This document shows positions 1 through 8,443 of a stretch of DNA of 12,954 nucleotides, piece by piece. Position 1 is the first letter of the stretch; every line of letters begins with the position of its first letter. The translations under genes were made by a program, and so were the position numbers. This DNA comes from Omnitrophica bacterium RIFCSPLOWO2_01_FULL_45_10 (GTDB lineage Bacteria; Omnitrophota; Gorgyraeia; 2-01-FULL-45-10), in assembly GCA_001804165.1 (NCBI GenBank), contig MHFL01000027.1, forward strand, positions 38,615-51,568. Reading direction: 5' to 3'. The notes beneath the pieces were generated by a model that had not been told where the DNA came from, ran no database searches, and worked only from the letters and a program-made list of their open reading frames with translations.

Positions 1-66
1 AACGTGACCAGGAGCGAAATCAATGAGGCGGTGTCGATATTGGATGGCGTGTTGTCAAGGGTATAG
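1..66 (+). CDS. argD: C-terminal tail of probable acetylornithine aminotransferase (partial)
   Basis: The first 66 bases read as 21 codons plus a TAG stop in frame 1, with no start in the window. The peptide (VTRSEINEAVSILDGVL and a few flanking residues) looks like the last helix of class-III acetylornithine/succinyldiaminopimelate aminotransferases, which typically ends in a pattern such as T-x-x-E-I-D-E-A-x-x-I-L. ArgD makes N-acetylornithine, two steps before the ornithine used by the next gene, argF, which starts 18 bp downstream. The short visible length makes this mostly a context call. It could be another aminotransferase or an unrelated C-terminus. Confidence 0.6.
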   Translation, partial: NVTRSEINEAVSILDGVLSRV

Positions 67-84
67 CTTAGGAGCGAATCGGCA

Positions 85-999
85 ATGAAGAAAGATCTAA
101 TTTCAATAGTAGATTTCGATAAAGATGATATTCTGGACCTGTTGGACCTGACGAAGGATGTTAAGGCAAATAAGTCAAAATACGAATGTTCGCTTAAATC
201 TAAATGCATCGGGCTGATATTTCAGAAGCCTTCAAATAGGACGAGGGTCTCATTCGAGATAGGCATGGTCCAGTTGGGCGGCCATGCAATCTATCTTGGC
301 CCGAGCGAGATAGACATGGGCGGGAGGGAATCCGTCAAGGATGTAGCATGCGTTCTTTCGAGATATCTCGACGGGATTGTTGCCAGAACTTATAATCATG
401 AGGACGCGAAGGAGCTGGCTCGCCACGCGGCAGTTCCTGTCATAAACGGCTTATCGGACCTCGAGCATCCATGCCAGGCGTTGAGCGACATATTTACCAT
501 AAGAGAGAACTTTGGAAAATTCAAAGGCGTTAAACTTTCGTATATTGGAGACGGGAATAATGTCCTCAATTCGCTTATGTGCGCGGCCTCAAAGGTGGGG
601 CTCGACATGAAGATCGCGACGCCGAAAGGTTATGAGCCAAAAATTGAGATGGCACGCATTGCAAGATCGATAGCAAGAGTTTCAGGTTCTCAAATAGAGT
701 TATCGAACGATCCCAAGGCCGCGGCCAAAGACGCGGACGTCATTTACACGGATGTCTGGGTAAGCATGGGTCAGGAGAAGGAGCGTTCAAAGAGAAAGAA
801 GTTATTTATGCCATTTCAGATTAATGGCAATCTCATGAAATTTGCGAAAAAGAAATGTCTCATCATGCATTGCCTGCCTGCCCACAGGGGCCAGGAGATA
901 ACGGATGAGGTCATAGACTCGAAAAATTCGATTGTTTATGATCAGGCGGAGAACAGGATGCATGCGGAGAAGGCGATATTGTTAAGATTATTGAAATAG
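85..999 (+). CDS. argF: Ornithine carbamoyltransferase
   Basis: Cytosolic enzyme that condenses carbamoyl phosphate with ornithine to give citrulline. The 304-residue length is normal for the family. Visible signatures are the carbamoyl-phosphate loop SNRTR (residues 50-54; family pattern S-x-R-T-R), HPCQALSD (128-135), the ornithine-binding DVWVSMG (223-229; D-x-x-x-S-M-G identifies ornithine rather than aspartate carbamoyltransferase), and HCLPAHRG (262-269) with the catalytic cysteine. The ATG at 85 has AGGAG at 70-74, a 10-nt spacer. It follows the probable argD tail by 18 bp and precedes argG by 8 bp, so it is probably co-transcribed with them. No frameshift or missing catalytic residue is visible. 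Confidence 0.97.
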   Translation: MKKDLISIVDFDKDDILDLLDLTKDVKANKSKYECSLKSKCIGLIFQKPSNRTRVSFEIGMVQLGGHAIYLGPSEIDMGGRESVKDVACVLSRYLDGIVARTYNHEDAKELARHAAVPVINGLSDLEHPCQALSDIFTIRENFGKFKGVKLSYIGDGNNVLNSLMCAASKVGLDMKIATPKGYEPKIEMARIARSIARVSGSQIELSNDPKAAAKDADVIYTDVWVSMGQEKERSKRKKLFMPFQINGNLMKFAKKKCLIMHCLPAHRGQEITDEVIDSKNSIVYDQAENRMHAEKAILLRLLK

Positions 1000-1007
1000 G
1001 TGATAAT

Positions 1008-2198
1008 ATGAAAGAAAAAGTTGTATTAGCTTATTCCGGCGGGCTCGATACCTCGGTCGCGATAAAGTGGCTCAAAGACAAGGGATATGATGTGATTGCC
1101 TACATGGCCGATGTCGGCCAAAAAAGCGATTTTAAAACTTACAGCAAGAGGGCCCTAAAGACCGGGGCCAGTAAAGTTGTGATCGAGAATTTGAAAGAAG
1201 AATTCGTTGAAGATTTCGTATTTAAGTCGCTTAAGGCAAACGCGGTTTACGAAGGAGGATACTTGTTAGCGACAGCGCTATCGAGGCCATTGATAGCGAA
1301 AGGGTTGGTGAAAGCGGCCCAAAAGTTCAAGGCGCGGTTTGCGGCGCACGGGTGCACAGGGAAAGGCAACGATCAGGTAAGATTCGAAGTTACGATAAGG
1401 GCCCTGGATCCGTCGTTAAATATAATAGCGCCCGCAAGAGAGTGGGAATTGAAGACAAGGATGGATGAAATAAAGTATGCGAAGAAGAATAATATCCCCA
1501 TTGACGCAACGGCGGAAAAGCCATACTCGCTTGATGTTAATCTTTGGGGAGTATCAATTGAAAGTGGGAAATTGGAAGATCCTTATTACGAGCCTGGTGA
1601 AGATATATATCAACTTACGAAGGGAGTAGATAGGGCTAAGGGAGAGCCTGCCTATGTAGAGGTGGAATTCAAGAATGGCGCGCCGGTCAAGTTGAACGGA
1701 AGGTCGATAGCCGGCGCTGACCTCATCTCGAAACTCTCTAAGATCGCGGGCGACGCAGGCGTTGGGAGAAGCGACATGATAGAGAATCGGCTCGTTGGAA
1801 TAAAATCGAGGGAAATCTATGAGGCGCCGGCGGCGTGGTCCTTAACAACAGCGCACAAGGCGTTAGAGAGCCTCGTGCTTGACAGAGAGACGCTTCATTT
1901 TAAGGAATTGATCGCGCTCAAATACGCGGAACTCGTATATTACGGCTTATGGTATACGCCGCTAAAATCAGCGCTTGACAAACTTATAGATGAGACTCAA
2001 AAAGCGGTGAACGGAACGGTTAGATTAAAACTGCATAAGGGAAGTTGCGTGGTAGTAGGAAGAAAGTCGTCCAATTCGCTCTATAGAAAGGAACTCGCGA
2101 CTTACGAGAAGGGCGACAAATTCGACCAGTCGCTCGCGAAAGGCTTCATCGAATTGTGGGGATTGCCTTATAAGGGATTGAGGAGAGATGTGATATGA
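1008..2198 (+). CDS. argG: Argininosuccinate synthase
   Basis: Joins citrulline and aspartate with ATP to form argininosuccinate, the penultimate arginine step. The protein has 396 residues, a usual bacterial length. The N-terminal pyrophosphatase P-loop SGGLDTS (residues 10-16) lies in a Rossmann-like nucleotide-binding half. The family signatures AHGCTGKGNDQVRFE (113-127) and SLDVNLWGVSIESG (174-187) follow. The ATG at 1008 is preceded by AGGTGA at 998-1003, which overlaps the argF stop. Its TGA overlaps the ATG of argH (ATGA at 2195-2198), indicating translational coupling. Nothing unusual was seen in the reading frame. Confidence 0.97.
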   Translation: MKEKVVLAYSGGLDTSVAIKWLKDKGYDVIAYMADVGQKSDFKTYSKRALKTGASKVVIENLKEEFVEDFVFKSLKANAVYEGGYLLATALSRPLIAKGLVKAAQKFKARFAAHGCTGKGNDQVRFEVTIRALDPSLNIIAPAREWELKTRMDEIKYAKKNNIPIDATAEKPYSLDVNLWGVSIESGKLEDPYYEPGEDIYQLTKGVDRAKGEPAYVEVEFKNGAPVKLNGRSIAGADLISKLSKIAGDAGVGRSDMIENRLVGIKSREIYEAPAAWSLTTAHKALESLVLDRETLHFKELIALKYAELVYYGLWYTPLKSALDKLIDETQKAVNGTVRLKLHKGSCVVVGRKSSNSLYRKELATYEKGDKFDQSLAKGFIELWGLPYKGLRRDVI

Positions 2199-3550
2199 CC
2201 AAGAAACTTTGGGGTGGAAGATTCAGTAAAAAGACGGATCCATTAGTGGAAGAATTTACCAAATCGATTTATTACGATTATAAACTCTCCGAGTACGATC
2301 TCCTTGGCTCAATGATTCACGTGGAGATACTGAGGAACGCGGGATACTTAAAGGCGGGAGAAGCGGCCCGGCTCTATAAGGGCCTTAAGTCGATCTACGA
2401 AGACGTTAAAAACGGCGAATTCAAGCCGGACGAAAGAAGCGAGGATATTCACACGGATATTCAGAATAAATTAGAGGCGAGGGTAGGCAGTGTTGCTTCG
2501 AAACTTCATACCGCAAGGTCCAGAAATGAGCAAGTGGCATTTTCAACCAGATTATACTGTAAGTTCTCCATATTAGAGTTGCAGGTAGGGGCCGCTAATT
2601 TTGTATCGTCGCTTGGCAAGTTGATTCATAAATATGAGGATATGATAATCCCCGGCTACACCCATATGCAGCATGCTCAAGCCGTATATTTAAGAGACTA
2701 TCTCTTTGCGTATGTTGAGATGCTCAAGAGAGATAACGCGAGATTGAATTACATATTCAAGGCCATAAAATTGACTATGGGCGCCGGGGCATTGGCGGGA
2801 ACTCCCATTAAAAGGGATTATTATAATGTAAAGGTATCGAAGTTTCTAAAAGGGTTGGAAGAATCGATCGAATTTTTCGATGTGCAGGCGGCGGATAATT
2901 CGATAGATTCGGTTAGCGACAGAGACTTCGTCATAGAAATTTTAAGCGCGCTTTCTATTCTATCGATGCATCTGTCGAGGTTTGCCGAAGATCTGATTAT
3001 ATGGTCAACGAAAGAGTTCGGTTTTGTGGATATAGGCGACTCCTTCACAACCGGCAGTTCATTGATGCCGCAGAAGAAGAATCCCGACGTGCTGGAGCTG
3101 GTGAGAGGCAATGCAGGCAGGGTATATGGCAACCTCGTGAGCCTATTGACTACAATGAAAGGCGTCCCGCTTTCCTACGATAGGGATATGCAGCTCGATA
3201 AGGAGCCGTTATTCTATTCGATTGAATTGGTTTTGAGCGAATTGAAGGTATTGAGCGGCCTAGTCGGGACACTCAAATTCAATAAGGACAGGATTAAAGA
3301 AGAACTGAAAGACGAATCGTTATACGCGGCAGATTTAGTATATTATCTCGTAGGAAAGGGCATGCCTTTCGCGAAGGCGCACGAGACGGTTGGTAAACTT
3401 GTCAGATATTCAACCGACTATTCGATCCAGATAAAGGACATGACCCAGAGCCAGATGGATAAATTTTCCGAGAAATTTGTAAAGAACGAGATTCTGAAAT
3501 TGTTCGATCCCGAAGTTTCAGTTAAATCAAAAAAATCTATAAGACGATAA
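2195..3550 (+). CDS. argH: Argininosuccinate lyase
   Basis: Splits argininosuccinate into arginine and fumarate; a member of the fumarase/aspartase superfamily of homotetramers. The protein has 451 residues, near the usual 455-460. Visible blocks are the N-terminal KLWGGRF (4-10), SEDIH (82-86), HTARSRNEQV (105-114), GYTHMQHAQ (154-162), and the superfamily signature GSSLMPQKKNPD (287-298), which carries the flexible-loop catalytic serine (288/289). The start ATG overlaps the argG stop by 4 bp, with AGGAGAG at 2181-2187. The next gene, lysA, starts 1 bp after the TAA stop, so arginine and lysine genes appear to share one transcript. Confidence 0.97.
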   Translation: MTKKLWGGRFSKKTDPLVEEFTKSIYYDYKLSEYDLLGSMIHVEILRNAGYLKAGEAARLYKGLKSIYEDVKNGEFKPDERSEDIHTDIQNKLEARVGSVASKLHTARSRNEQVAFSTRLYCKFSILELQVGAANFVSSLGKLIHKYEDMIIPGYTHMQHAQAVYLRDYLFAYVEMLKRDNARLNYIFKAIKLTMGAGALAGTPIKRDYYNVKVSKFLKGLEESIEFFDVQAADNSIDSVSDRDFVIEILSALSILSMHLSRFAEDLIIWSTKEFGFVDIGDSFTTGSSLMPQKKNPDVLELVRGNAGRVYGNLVSLLTTMKGVPLSYDRDMQLDKEPLFYSIELVLSELKVLSGLVGTLKFNKDRIKEELKDESLYAADLVYYLVGKGMPFAKAHETVGKLVRYSTDYSIQIKDMTQSQMDKFSEKFVKNEILKLFDPEVSVKSKKSIRR

Positions 3551-3551
3551 C

Positions 3552-4808
3552 ATGCACGAATTTACATTTAAGAATAATGAATTATATTGCGAAACCATTA
3601 GGGTCGGCGATATCGCTAAGAGGATCCCTACGCCGTTCTACCTTTATAGTTATAAGACCCTGCTTGACCATTACAGAAAAATAAGGCGCGCGTTCAGTTC
3701 TATTAAGCCGCTCATCTGCTTCTCCGTGAAGTCTAACTCTAATCTCGCCGTCCTGAAGGCCCTTGTCAAAAACGGGGCCGGCTTAGACATAGTCTCAGGC
3801 GGCGAACTCTACAGGGCCCGGTTGGTAGGAGCGTCGCCTGAGAAAATAGTTTATGCCGGGGTCGGCAAGAAGGCGGATGAGATCGGAAACGCCATCAAAT
3901 TCGGCATACTCTTCTTTAATGTCGAGTCCGAAGAGGAATTGGAAGAAATACAGAGAATAGCGCATTCAATGAAAAAGAGGGTCAGGGTCGGCTTGAGGAT
4001 AAATCCCGATGTAATTCCAAAGACACACGATTATATCGTGACAGGGAAGGGCGAATCGAAATTCGGCCTAGATTTTGAGACCGCTCATAAAATATTCAAT
4101 TCAAAGCGGAGATTTCCCAATCTTGATATATGCGGTGTTCATATTCATATCGGCTCTCAGATATTGACTTCTGAGCCGTTTGAGAACGCCATAAAAAAGG
4201 TTCTATCGTTTTTAAATAAAGAGAGGATACCCGTAAAATATTTCAATATAGGCGGAGGGCTCGGGATAGTATATTCATTAGAGAATCCCCAGACCGCCAA
4301 GAGTTTTGCCAAGAAGGTCCTGCCCATGCTTAAAAAATCTCGCCTTAAGATAATATTAGAACCGGGCAGGTTCATCTCAGGGAATAGCGGCGTTCTCGTT
4401 ACAAAGGTCATATATACGAAGAGGACTCCGAGAAAGAAATTTATAATTGTGGACAGCGGAATGAACGACTTGCTGCGGCCGAGTCTATACGAGGCATACC
4501 ACAAGATAGTGCCGGTTAAGTTGGCGGAAAACAGCTCCGACACGTCAGAGCGCCTCGACGTCGTAGGGCCGATATGCGAGACAGGAGATTTTCTCGGCAA
4601 GGACAGATTCCTGCCGCAGTTGAACAGAGGCGACCTTCTGGCCGTTATGGGAGCGGGCGCTTATGGTTTCACTATGTCGAGCAATTACAATTCTCGGCCG
4701 CGCGCGGCGGAGGTCATGGTGATCGGCAAAGGATTCCATGTTGTGCGCCGCCACGAGAACTATAGGGACTTGACGCGGGGTGAGGTTATACCAAGGGTAT
4801 TACGATGA
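3552..4808 (+). CDS. lysA: Diaminopimelate decarboxylase
   Basis: PLP-dependent fold-III (alanine-racemase-type barrel) enzyme that decarboxylates meso-diaminopimelate to lysine. The protein has 418 residues, as expected. The PLP lysine is K60 in FSVKSNSNL. Other blocks are VHIHIGSQI (195-203), the glycine-rich phosphate loop GGGLG (233-237), EPGR (269-272), VDSGMNDLLRPSLY (299-312), CETGD (341-345; catalytic cysteine donated across the dimer) and AYGFTMSSNYNSRPR (369-383). These point to LysA rather than ornithine or arginine decarboxylase. There is no clear Shine-Dalgarno sequence; the start lies 1 bp after the argH stop, so translation is probably coupled. The TGA overlaps the dapF ATG (4805-4808). 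Confidence 0.96.
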   Translation: MHEFTFKNNELYCETIRVGDIAKRIPTPFYLYSYKTLLDHYRKIRRAFSSIKPLICFSVKSNSNLAVLKALVKNGAGLDIVSGGELYRARLVGASPEKIVYAGVGKKADEIGNAIKFGILFFNVESEEELEEIQRIAHSMKKRVRVGLRINPDVIPKTHDYIVTGKGESKFGLDFETAHKIFNSKRRFPNLDICGVHIHIGSQILTSEPFENAIKKVLSFLNKERIPVKYFNIGGGLGIVYSLENPQTAKSFAKKVLPMLKKSRLKIILEPGRFISGNSGVLVTKVIYTKRTPRKKFIIVDSGMNDLLRPSLYEAYHKIVPVKLAENSSDTSERLDVVGPICETGDFLGKDRFLPQLNRGDLLAVMGAGAYGFTMSSNYNSRPRAAEVMVIGKGFHVVRRHENYRDLTRGEVIPRVLR

Positions 4809-5647
4809 AAGGGATACGGGATACGGGTTACGGGTTACGTAACAAGATAAAATTCACCAAGGCGGTAGCGACCGGAAACGACTTTATAATCATTGACAAC
4901 CGAAATGCCGCTATCAAGGAAAACTTATCCAAATTCGCTAAAAGGGCCTGCGAAAAAAAGTGGTCGATAGGCGCTGACGGCCTCCTTGTCATAGAGAGGT
5001 CGAAAGAAGCGGACTTCAAGATGCGGATATTCAATCCGGACGGAAGCGAGGCAGAGATGTGCGGCAACGGCTCAAGGTGCATTGCCCTATATGCGGTGAA
5101 TAAAAGAATCGCTAAGAAAGATATGACCATAGAAACGGCGGCAGGTGTCTTGAACGCGCATGTCACGAACGATTCCGTAAAGGTGAAATTGCCCGACCCT
5201 AAAGAGATAAAGTGGAACTTATGTCTTATGATAAATAAGTGCCCTTACAAGGTTACATTTGTGGACACAGGCGTCCCTCATGTCGTTCATTTTACGGACG
5301 ACCTCGAAAAGATTGATATTAAAGATATAGGACCTCATATGAGGTATCACAAAGAATTCGCGCCGCACGGCACGAATGCGGATTTTGTAAAAGTCATAAG
5401 TAAGGATCGCATAAAGATTCGTACATATGAGCGCGGTGTCGAAGACGAGACTCTTGCGTGCGGGACAGGCGCGGTTGCGAGCGCCATAATCTCGGCGGAA
5501 TCCGAAAAACTCTTATCTCCTATAACAATTGAAACAAGAAGCGGGGAAAAACTGAAAGTTTATTTCGAACTCATAGAAGGTAATTTCAGGAATGTGTATT
5601 TAGAAGGCAAAGCAAAACTTGTTTATGACGGCGTGTTATTTGGATAA
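4805..5647 (+). CDS. dapF: Diaminopimelate epimerase
   Basis: Converts LL- to meso-diaminopimelate, the form used for lysine and peptidoglycan. The protein has 280 residues. The PLP-independent two-cysteine mechanism is intact: C86 in MCGNGSRC (85-92) and C219 in ACGTGA (218-223). GNDFIIIDNR (24-33) is the usual N-terminal block. The first strand normally starts at or next to residue 1 (here KIKFTKA, from residue 14), so the first 13 residues are extra. They are encoded by four 7-bp GGGATAC/GGGTTAC units (4811-4838). The ATG at 4805 is supported by the ATGA overlap with lysA and by AAGGG near 4792-4796. No alternative start close to residue 14 is evident. Confidence 0.95.
   Translation: MKGIRDTGYGLRNKIKFTKAVATGNDFIIIDNRNAAIKENLSKFAKRACEKKWSIGADGLLVIERSKEADFKMRIFNPDGSEAEMCGNGSRCIALYAVNKRIAKKDMTIETAAGVLNAHVTNDSVKVKLPDPKEIKWNLCLMINKCPYKVTFVDTGVPHVVHFTDDLEKIDIKDIGPHMRYHKEFAPHGTNADFVKVISKDRIKIRTYERGVEDETLACGTGAVASAIISAESEKLLSPITIETRSGEKLKVYFELIEGNFRNVYLEGKAKLVYDGVLFG
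4811..4838 (+). repeat. Four tandem 7-bp units inside the 5' end of dapF
   Basis: Directly visible as GGGATAC, GGGATAC, GGGTTAC, GGGTTAC (4811-4817, 4818-4824, 4825-4831, 4832-4838). The array lies immediately after the dapF start codon region and is translated into part of the non-conserved N-terminal tail. The same unit occurs twice at 6541-6554 before dapB. It resembles the short tandem heptanucleotide repeats described in cyanobacteria in general form, but no shared origin is claimed. Confidence 0.9.
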
Positions 5648-5668
5648 TTAGCAAATAAGGAGTTTAAC

Positions 5669-6541
5669 ATGTTCAAAGGTTCGATGGTGGCGCTCGTGAC
5701 GCCGTTTAAGAACGGCAAAGTCGATGAAAAGTCATTAGAGAAGTTGATAGAATTTCATATAAAGAACGGCACATCCGCCCTTGTCCCTTGCGGCACGACG
5801 GGGGAATCGCCAACCCTATCGTATGAAGAGCATGACAGAGTCATTGAGCTTACCGTCAAATTCGCGCGGCGAAGAATTCCTGTCATCGCCGGCACTGGCG
5901 CGAATTCTACCGAAGAGGCGGTAATGTTGACCCAGCACGCAGAAAAAGTCGGAGCCGATGCGTCTCTACAGGTGAGCCCATACTACAATAGGCCGACGCA
6001 GAAAGGGCTTTATCTACACTTTAAGGCAATCGCGGAGTCCGTAAAGATACCCATTATTCTTTATAATATAGCGTCGCGGACGGGCGTCAATATAGAGCCG
6101 GAAACATTTGTGAGACTGGCCGAGATAAAAAATATCATCGGCGTCAAGGAGGCAAGCGGCAGTTTAGAGCAGATGTCGAGGATTAAAAATCTCTGCCCGA
6201 AAGATTTCTTGCTTATATCGGGTGATGACGCGCTGACACTGCCTGTTTTGGCGATAGGCGGAGTAGGCGTTATCTCGGTAGTCGCGAATATAATCCCGAA
6301 GGATGTCGCCTCAATGTGCGAGGCGTTTGAGAAAGGTGATGTAAAGAAGGCAAGTGGTCTGCATTATAAGATGCTCGAGCTCGTTAAAGCAATGTTTATC
6401 GAGACCAATCCTATACCGGTCAAGACGGCGATGGGGTTGATGAAGATGATCGACCCTGAACTGCGGCTGCCGCTTTGCGAGATGATGCCTGAGAATAAAG
6501 AGAAATTAATTAAGGCGATGAAGGAGTATGGGTTGATTTAG
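5669..6541 (+). CDS. dapA: 4-hydroxy-tetrahydrodipicolinate synthase
   Basis: First committed step of the diaminopimelate pathway: class-I aldolase condensation of pyruvate with aspartate semialdehyde. The protein has 290 residues, the standard length for a TIM-barrel tetramer. Visible features are CGTTGES (41-47) with the active-site threonines, SPYYNRPTQ (103-111) with the tyrosine contributed across the dimer, LYNIASRTG (131-139) with the catalytic Tyr132 and substrate-binding Arg137, and the Schiff-base lysine K160 in GVKEASG. The start has a good AAGGAG at 5657-5662, 6 nt upstream. It sits between dapF and dapB in pathway context, which argues against another NAL-family aldolase. Confidence 0.97.
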   Translation: MFKGSMVALVTPFKNGKVDEKSLEKLIEFHIKNGTSALVPCGTTGESPTLSYEEHDRVIELTVKFARRRIPVIAGTGANSTEEAVMLTQHAEKVGADASLQVSPYYNRPTQKGLYLHFKAIAESVKIPIILYNIASRTGVNIEPETFVRLAEIKNIIGVKEASGSLEQMSRIKNLCPKDFLLISGDDALTLPVLAIGGVGVISVVANIIPKDVASMCEAFEKGDVKKASGLHYKMLELVKAMFIETNPIPVKTAMGLMKMIDPELRLPLCEMMPENKEKLIKAMKEYGLI

Positions 6542-6554
6542 GGATACGGGATAT
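6541..6554 (+). repeat. Two 7-bp units at the dapA stop / dapB leader
   Basis: GGGATAC followed by GGGATAT begins on the last base of the dapA TAG. It is the same heptamer as in the dapF 5' end (4811-4838). The dapB ribosome binding site follows 3 bp later. Confidence 0.8.
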
Positions 6555-6569
6555 TACGAGGAGCTTTGC

Positions 6570-7244
6570 ATGATAAAACTATGCGTGAGCGGGTCAAAAG
6601 GCAAAATGGGTTTACGGATTGCGGCCCTCGCGAAAGAGGATAATGAGTTCGAGTTGACAGGCCAGTTCGATATCGGCGAAGAACCAGCGTCGTTAATAGA
6701 GAAATGCGATTGTTTAATCGAATTCACTTCGCCTGAAGCAACGATAGAGCATCTTGCGATTTGCGAAAAGTATAAGAAGGCGATGGTCATAGGCACAACC
6801 GGATTGTCCGATGCCCAGAAGCACAAGATAGGCGAGGCCTCCAAAACGGCACCGATTGTATTTTCTCCGAATATGTCGGTCGCGGTGAATCTTTTATTTA
6901 AGATAGCCGCCGATTGCGCCAAGACGCTCGGAGAGGAATATAATGTTGAAATATTGGAGGCGCACCATGTTAATAAGGTTGACGCGCCAAGCGGGACAGC
7001 AAAAGAACTGGGCCGCGTAATAAAAGAGGCGCGCGGCGGCATCGATGTTCCGATCGAGTCCATACGCGAAGATGAGATAGTCGGCGAGCATACAGTGACG
7101 TTCGATAGCCCGTTCGACTTGCTCGAGATAACTCATAGCGCCAAGACCCGCGACATATTCGCGAAAGGCGCTCTCCAAGCAGCAAAGTTCGTCGTGAAGA
7201 AAGATAAGGGCCTCTTTACGATGAAGGATGTATTAAGCATATAA
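6570..7244 (+). CDS. dapB: 4-hydroxy-tetrahydrodipicolinate reductase
   Basis: NAD(P)H-dependent reductase that makes tetrahydrodipicolinate. The 224 residues place it in the short class (Thermotoga-like, about 216), versus about 270 in E. coli. The shortening lies in the N-terminal Rossmann half: GSKGKMG (8-14) is followed early by IEFTSPEATIEH (50-61), and GTTG (75-78) is present. The catalytic signature EAHHVNKVDAPSGTA (130-144) carries His132/133 and Lys136. The C-terminal block GEHTV, then RDIFAKGALQAA and GLFTMKDVL, is complete. GAGGAG at 6558-6563 lies 6 nt from the ATG. Its product feeds the dapL enzyme encoded next. Confidence 0.95.
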   Translation: MIKLCVSGSKGKMGLRIAALAKEDNEFELTGQFDIGEEPASLIEKCDCLIEFTSPEATIEHLAICEKYKKAMVIGTTGLSDAQKHKIGEASKTAPIVFSPNMSVAVNLLFKIAADCAKTLGEEYNVEILEAHHVNKVDAPSGTAKELGRVIKEARGGIDVPIESIREDEIVGEHTVTFDSPFDLLEITHSAKTRDIFAKGALQAAKFVVKKDKGLFTMKDVLSI

Positions 7245-7273
7245 AATTTTATAAGGAAAAGCAAGAGGAAGCG

Positions 7274-8443
7274 ATGATTCGAATCGAGAGGTCGGAGAGG
7301 TTGAAGAAACTGCCGCCGTATCTGTTCGTTGAGATAGATAGGGCGAAGAAGAAGGCAGTCGATGAGGGTAGAGATATCATAGACCTTGGCATAGGAGACC
7401 CTGATATCCCGACGCCGAATTTCATCATTGACGCGCTGAATAGGGCGGTGCGGGACCCAAAGACTCATAGGTATGCCCTGGATCAGGGTCTGCCTGAATT
7501 CAAGGCGGCTATCGCGAAATGGTTTAAGAGACGTTTCAATGTAGAATTGAATCCTGAGAATGAGATTTTACCTTTGATCGGCTCGAAGGAAGGGATTGCG
7601 CACACACCTCTTGCGTTCGTGAATCCCGGAGAAATCGTCCTCGTTCCAGACCCGTGCTATCCGCCATATAGATCAGGCAGTCTATTCGCCGGCGGCGAGG
7701 TCGTATCAATGCCACTATTGGAAAAGAATAGATTCTTACCCAACCTAAGGGCAATAAATCATCCTCTCTTGCACAAGGTGAGGATGCTCTTCATTAATTA
7801 TCCCAATAATCCCACTTCGGCAGTATGCGACAGAAAATTCTTTAAGGACATTGTGGACTTCGCGGCAAAGCACAATATAATCGTATGCCAGGACGCGGCT
7901 TATTCTGAAGTTACCTTCGATGGTTTTAAATCATCAAGTATCCTTGAAGCGGAAGGCGCAAAAGAAGTAGCTGTTGAATTTCACTCTCTTTCAAAAACCT
8001 TCAATATGACGGGCTGGCGTATTGGTTTTGCCTGTGGCAATGCAGGGATTATAGAGGGTCTGGCGAAGGTAAAGTCCAACATAGATTCAGGTATTTTTTC
8101 AGCGATACAGCGAGCAGGCATAACTGCTTTGGAAAATTACGAAAGGCACATCGGGTCTACAATAAAAGTCTATCAGGAGCGGCGCGATATATTAGTCGGC
8201 GGTCTCAATACATTAGGATGGAATGCTCAAAAACCCAAAGCCACTTTTTATGTCTGGATGCATGTTCCGCCGAGATATACATCAGCGACTTTCGCAAAGG
8301 CATTATTAGAAAAGTGTGACATTGTCGTAACTCCTGGAAATGGCTTCGGCGAGCACGGTGAAGGCTATGTGCGCATGGCGCTCACGGTAGATAAGAGAAG
8401 AATTAAAGAAGCGGTAAATAGAATTAAGGAAAGACTGTGGTGA
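7274..8443 (+). CDS. dapL: LL-diaminopimelate aminotransferase
   Basis: Fold-I PLP aminotransferase that converts tetrahydrodipicolinate plus glutamate directly to LL-diaminopimelate, bypassing the acylated DapD/C/E branch. The protein has 389 residues. Family-like stretches are LPPYLFVEIDRAK (13-25), IDLGIGDPDIPTP (36-48), LIGSKEGIAHTPLAFVNPG (101-119), NYPNNPT (175-181) and the PLP lysine K241 in SLSKTFNMTGWR (238-249). A generic aspartate aminotransferase is the alternative. The position right after dapB, the absence of dapD and dapE, and the SKEGIAH block favour DapL. AGAGGA at 7264-7269 precedes the ATG. The C-terminus overlaps folK. Confidence 0.92.
   Translation: MIRIERSERLKKLPPYLFVEIDRAKKKAVDEGRDIIDLGIGDPDIPTPNFIIDALNRAVRDPKTHRYALDQGLPEFKAAIAKWFKRRFNVELNPENEILPLIGSKEGIAHTPLAFVNPGEIVLVPDPCYPPYRSGSLFAGGEVVSMPLLEKNRFLPNLRAINHPLLHKVRMLFINYPNNPTSAVCDRKFFKDIVDFAAKHNIIVCQDAAYSEVTFDGFKSSSILEAEGAKEVAVEFHSLSKTFNMTGWRIGFACGNAGIIEGLAKVKSNIDSGIFSAIQRAGITALENYERHIGSTIKVYQERRDILVGGLNTLGWNAQKPKATFYVWMHVPPRYTSATFAKALLEKCDIVVTPGNGFGEHGEGYVRMALTVDKRRIKEAVNRIKERLW

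Noticed and set aside
4157..4754. Open frames on the reverse strand and in other frames within lysA, and similar ones in argH, dapB, dapL and nadX
   Set aside because: They lie wholly or mostly inside strongly supported genes, have no ribosome binding sites of note and no recognisable protein features.
7240..7253. 14-bp palindrome TATAAAATTTTATA over the dapB stop
   Set aside because: Too short and AT-only with no loop or T-tract arrangement of a terminator; likely composition-driven in a short spacer.
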